From contig CANKYI010000001.1 in assembly GCA_947488085.1 (NCBI GenBank), positions 310,001-374,000 on the forward strand: 64,000 nucleotides of DNA, read 5' to 3'. Position numbers and translations under genes: made by a program. This DNA is from an uncultured Erythrobacter sp. (GTDB lineage Bacteria > Pseudomonadota > Alphaproteobacteria > Sphingomonadales > Sphingomonadaceae). Positions 62,301 to 64,000 of the stretch are shown here, in pieces. The notes beneath the pieces are model-generated. The model was given only the letters and a program-made list of their open reading frames with translations. It had not been told where the DNA came from and made no database searches. Position 1 is the stretch's first letter; each line of letters begins with the position of its first letter.

Positions 62301-64000
62301 CGCATCCGCATCGGCGGGCGCAGGCATTTCTGGCTCTGTCGCAGTGGCAGTGGGCGGATCGGGCGGCTCTGGTGGAGCAGGTGGCACAGTCAACCTAAAC
62401 TCCGGCGGCTTTACCGGCACGTCTGGTGATTTTGCGCATGGCTTGCTGGCACAAAGTGTCGGCGGGGGCGGCGGCAATGGCGGCTTCTCCATCGCGGCAA
62501 CCGCGGCGGCGAGCGACAGTTTCGCCGTAAGCATTCCGGTTGGCGTCGGCGGCTCCGGCGGCAGCGGAGGCAGAGGCGGCGAGGTGAATGTCGATTACGC
62601 TGGTGACCTGCTCACCGAAGGCAATTTCTCCCATGCATTGCTTACTCAAAGCGTTGGCGGCGGCGGCGGCAATGGCGGCTTTAACGTTAGCGGCGGAGTA
62701 ACCGCTTCTGGCGCAGTCAATGGCAGTATTGCAGTTGGCGTGGGCGGTATTGGCGGCAATGGTGGAGCAGGTGGTCTCGCCGATAGCCAGATCACTGGCA
62801 ATGTCACCACGAGCGGAGATTTCGCGACTGCACTGGTCACCCAATCGGTCGGCGGAAGCGGAGGCACAGGCGGCCTTAATGTCAGCGGTACAATTGCCAT
62901 TGGCGGTGGCGGTGCTGGCGGGATTGCGGTCGGTGTTGGCGGCGGCGGAGGAGGCGGCGGCGCAGGTGGCACAGCACGCAGTGCACTGACCGGCGATCTT
63001 CTTACCACAGGCAATTTCGCAGGCGGTATCTTGACGCAAAGTGTCGGCGGTGGCGGAGGCAATGGCGGGCTTAATGTCTCGGGCACAATCTCGGCTGCGG
63101 GTTCTTTTGGCCTGGGCATCAGCGTCGGCGTTGGCGGAGCTGGCGGCGGGGGCGGCGCGGGCGGCTCAGTCACCGCGTCCTCTGACGGATCGCTGGAGAC
63201 GACCGGCGATAGCGCGGCGGCATTCCTCGCGCAGTCTCTTGGCGGCGGCGGCGGCAATGGCGCGATCAACGTGTCGGGAGGCATTGCGGCATCCGGCACT
63301 GGAGCGGGCACCATCAATGTCGGCGTTGGTGGCGGGGGCGGCACTGCGGGATCAGGTGGCAGCGTAACTGCCAATGTGAGCGGCACGACCATGACCAGCG
63401 GAGAAAACTCCGAAGCGATCATCGCACAAAGCCTTGGCGGAAGCGGTGGTAACGGCGCGGTCAATGTGAGCGCCGGAGTGCTTCTCACATCAATCGGCGG
63501 CAATATCGGTGTCGGTATTGGCGGCAGCGGTGGCGGCGGCGGTTCGGGTGGCAGCGCCGCTCTAACGATTGCAGGCGACACGCAAACCAGCGGCACGGAT
63601 TCAACCGCCGTTCTGGTCCAAAGCTTAGGCGGAGGCGGCGGCAATGGCGGCCTTAATGTCGCAGCGGGATTGACCCTTTCAACCGGTATTTCGGGTACCT
63701 TGGGTGTCGGCATTGGCGGCAAAGGCGGCGGCGGCGGTTCCGGGGGCAGTGCGACCCTCGACCTTACCGGAATGGTGATCACACAAGGTGATCAATCGAC
63801 CGGCGTTATTGCGCAATCGCTTGGTGGTGGAGGCGGCAATGGTGCGATCAATGTCACTGGAGCACTCTCCGGATCAACCGCAGGCACAGGCACTCTTAGC
63901 GTCGGAGTGGGCGGCTTTGGCGGATCGGGTGGAGCAGGCGGCGCGGTCACTGCCACTATCGATGGCCTTGTCCAGACATCGGGCCTGCAATCCATGGGCG
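59359..64000 (+). CDS. Giant glycine-rich repeat surface protein (autotransporter-adhesin type), 5' part
   Basis: Open without a stop from the ATG at 59359 to the window end, over 1,547 codons. N-terminus: a long Arg-rich leader and hydrophobic core ending in AYAQS, an extended Sec signal as in large autotransporters. After about 400 residues with irregular GGDGG runs, a repeat of about 55-75 residues begins: a core A-QS-[IVL]GG-GGGNGG (for example AQSIGGGGGNG), then a Gly-rich turn and a short polar beta segment. I count 19 cores before the window ends. The C-terminal barrel is not in view. Long beta-helix adhesins are the closest match. Typical Gly content is extreme; expression likely needs the divergent regulator. 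Confidence 0.88.
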   Translation, partial: MSQAIQADHLHAQARVNGGSRRRLRAELFTRTSHVTRSVLGAAALATVPLLTLVAPEIAYAQSSEMSASIGGTVQDPATGESLTIIAAFEGAVLSEDHRLILTNPRIGAMVPDPDDASQFVEVTAVTSDPTTGLTDTVTLADGRTIDVARDVSDQIVRDATPDSGSSLSANPLVEPNANRNVVSLTRNGSDGGDGEDASILNLNTPSAGEMGVSRSPGSSLSSADVTADGGVFGIPPVVINFRNSGLSLYANGGDGGNGGDGGSFLGFTSAGRNGGAGAVGPSFTFTNSGNVSVSENGLFGMIVSSRGGDGGRGGDGAFGFTSNAGDGGRAGSGGNVTGINAASGNITTYGRSGHGIYVRSRAGTGGSGGDADTAFDSEAGDAGRGANGGSARATNSGAVFTFGDNAHGVLGQSIGGSGGGGGDANGLVSFAGSASAGGNGGFVELDNRGLIVTEGVNAAGLLAQSIGGGGGDSGNSGGFVAVGASGGAGSNGGTVSTFNLSGSVLTGGDRAHGVLAQSIGGGGGSGGTAGGTVAIGSRGAGGGTGGNVTFQNGAGGLISTAGNAAHGVLAQSLGGGGGTGGSAGGLVSIGGSGGSGGQAGTVGVFNNATILTSGDTSRAILAQSIGGGGGDGASAGGFVAVGGSGSGSGNGGRVSVSIGTEGLVLTTGTGSDGVIAQSIGGGGGNGASAGGFVAVGGTGARAGSGGIVNASNSGRIGTEGAFSRGILAQSIGGGGGSGGGAGAFISIGGGSSRAGSGSTVGITNRGAVTTAGVFSNALHGQSIGGGGGTGGSAGGSLVVIGGSGSGGGSAGAVNITNSGSAETAGDFSNGIFAQSVGGGGGDGGQAASGAAFLGVAVGGQGSTGGNGGVVTVTGEAQSETIDGVDRDLLPLVRTMGDFSTGILAQSVGGGGGNGGASYQGTVGAFAAVSVAIGGTSGRGGAGGTVNVLGDHIILTDGSFSHGILAQSVGGGGGNGGSAISASASAGAGISGSVAVAVGGSGGSGGAGGTVNLNSGGFTGTSGDFAHGLLAQSVGGGGGNGGFSIAATAAASDSFAVSIPVGVGGSGGSGGRGGEVNVDYAGDLLTEGNFSHALLTQSVGGGGGNGGFNVSGGVTASGAVNGSIAVGVGGIGGNGGAGGLADSQITGNVTTSGDFATALVTQSVGGSGGTGGLNVSGTIAIGGGGAGGIAVGVGGGGGGGGAGGTARSALTGDLLTTGNFAGGILTQSVGGGGGNGGLNVSGTISAAGSFGLGISVGVGGAGGGGGAGGSVTASSDGSLETTGDSAAAFLAQSLGGGGGNGAINVSGGIAASGTGAGTINVGVGGGGGTAGSGGSVTANVSGTTMTSGENSEAIIAQSLGGSGGNGAVNVSAGVLLTSIGGNIGVGIGGSGGGGGSGGSAALTIAGDTQTSGTDSTAVLVQSLGGGGGNGGLNVAAGLTLSTGISGTLGVGIGGKGGGGGSGGSATLDLTGMVITQGDQSTGVIAQSLGGGGGNGAINVTGALSGSTAGTGTLSVGVGGFGGSGGAGGAVTATIDGLVQTSGLQSMG
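60590..64000 (+). repeat. Tandem imperfect coding repeats, about 180 bp unit
   Basis: Coding repeat within the surface-protein gene. Each unit contains CAAAG(C/T)-type codons for QS followed by ATT/GTC/CTT GGC GGC runs; 19 units counted between 60.6 kb and the window end, spaced irregularly around 150-230 bases. Units differ in the polar part and are homogenised in the core. The repeat makes recombination and length change likely. Confidence 0.85.

Noticed and set aside
62646..63782. Proline-rich minus-strand open frames in the repeat region
   Set aside because: They mirror the glycine codons (GGC/GGT) of the surface-protein gene as prolines; the sense frame has a start, signal peptide and structured repeats.

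Overview
The window looks like chromosomal DNA from an alphaproteobacterium of the Sphingomonadales, most likely an Erythrobacter/Altererythrobacter-type marine or freshwater aerobe. Support: a GcrA cell-cycle regulator, the truB-rpsO-pnp block, a TonB-dependent receptor typical of sphingomonads, and overall protein character. This placement is inference from gene content, not a database match. No transposase, integrase, CRISPR array or replication origin was seen.

Layout. (1) 1-14.7 kb is mostly housekeeping: 3' end of tdk, a GNAT acetyltransferase, an M50 protease, glpD, truB-rpsO-pnp, a spermidine-synthase-like gene, an ArsR/SRPBCC pair, a small operon with a SET-domain protein, a cold-shock protein, a DUF481 outer-membrane protein, DUF1993, gcrA, an ABC-2 permease, hspQ and tRNA-Ser. 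(2) 14.7-19.1 kb, next to the tRNA, is accessory: a beta-propeller lipoprotein, a subtilisin-like protease without a signal peptide followed by a small protein resembling the protease's own propeptide, and a divergent Cys/His protein behind an AT-rich intergenic region. (3) About 19.1-56.3 kb is a large catabolic island: methylaspartate ammonia-lyase, one IclR regulator, isocitrate-lyase-fold lyase, alcohol and aldehyde dehydrogenases, three FAD oxidoreductases or oxygenases plus a fumarate-reductase-like flavoprotein, a phytanoyl-CoA-dioxygenase-like enzyme, two GSTs, two methyltransferases each paired with a related small protein, two MFS transporters, three surface lipoprotein hydrolases, a TonB receptor, propionyl-CoA synthetase and an isochorismatase-type amidase. 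(4) 56.4-64 kb holds a 7TMR-DISM sensor kinase, its NarL-type regulator, and the first 1,547 codons of a giant glycine-rich repeat surface protein that runs off the window.

How the island may work. I read it as a regulon for an unidentified nitrogen-containing, amide- or ester-linked compound: lipoprotein hydrolases cut it outside the cytoplasm, TonB and MFS carriers import pieces, oxygenases and dehydrogenases oxidise them, amine and amide nitrogen is released, and an isocitrate-lyase-type cleavage plus propionyl-CoA synthetase feed central metabolism. The strongest unifying evidence is a 17-bp imperfect palindrome (TAWCCG-N5-YGGAYA) that I find in seven places, in six of the island's promoter regions and always with the same 5-bp spacer; the IclR protein is its obvious candidate reader. 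Two enzymes of the central operon (46.2-48.7 kb) lack the standard catalytic residues of their families, which makes that operon the best place to look for undescribed chemistry.
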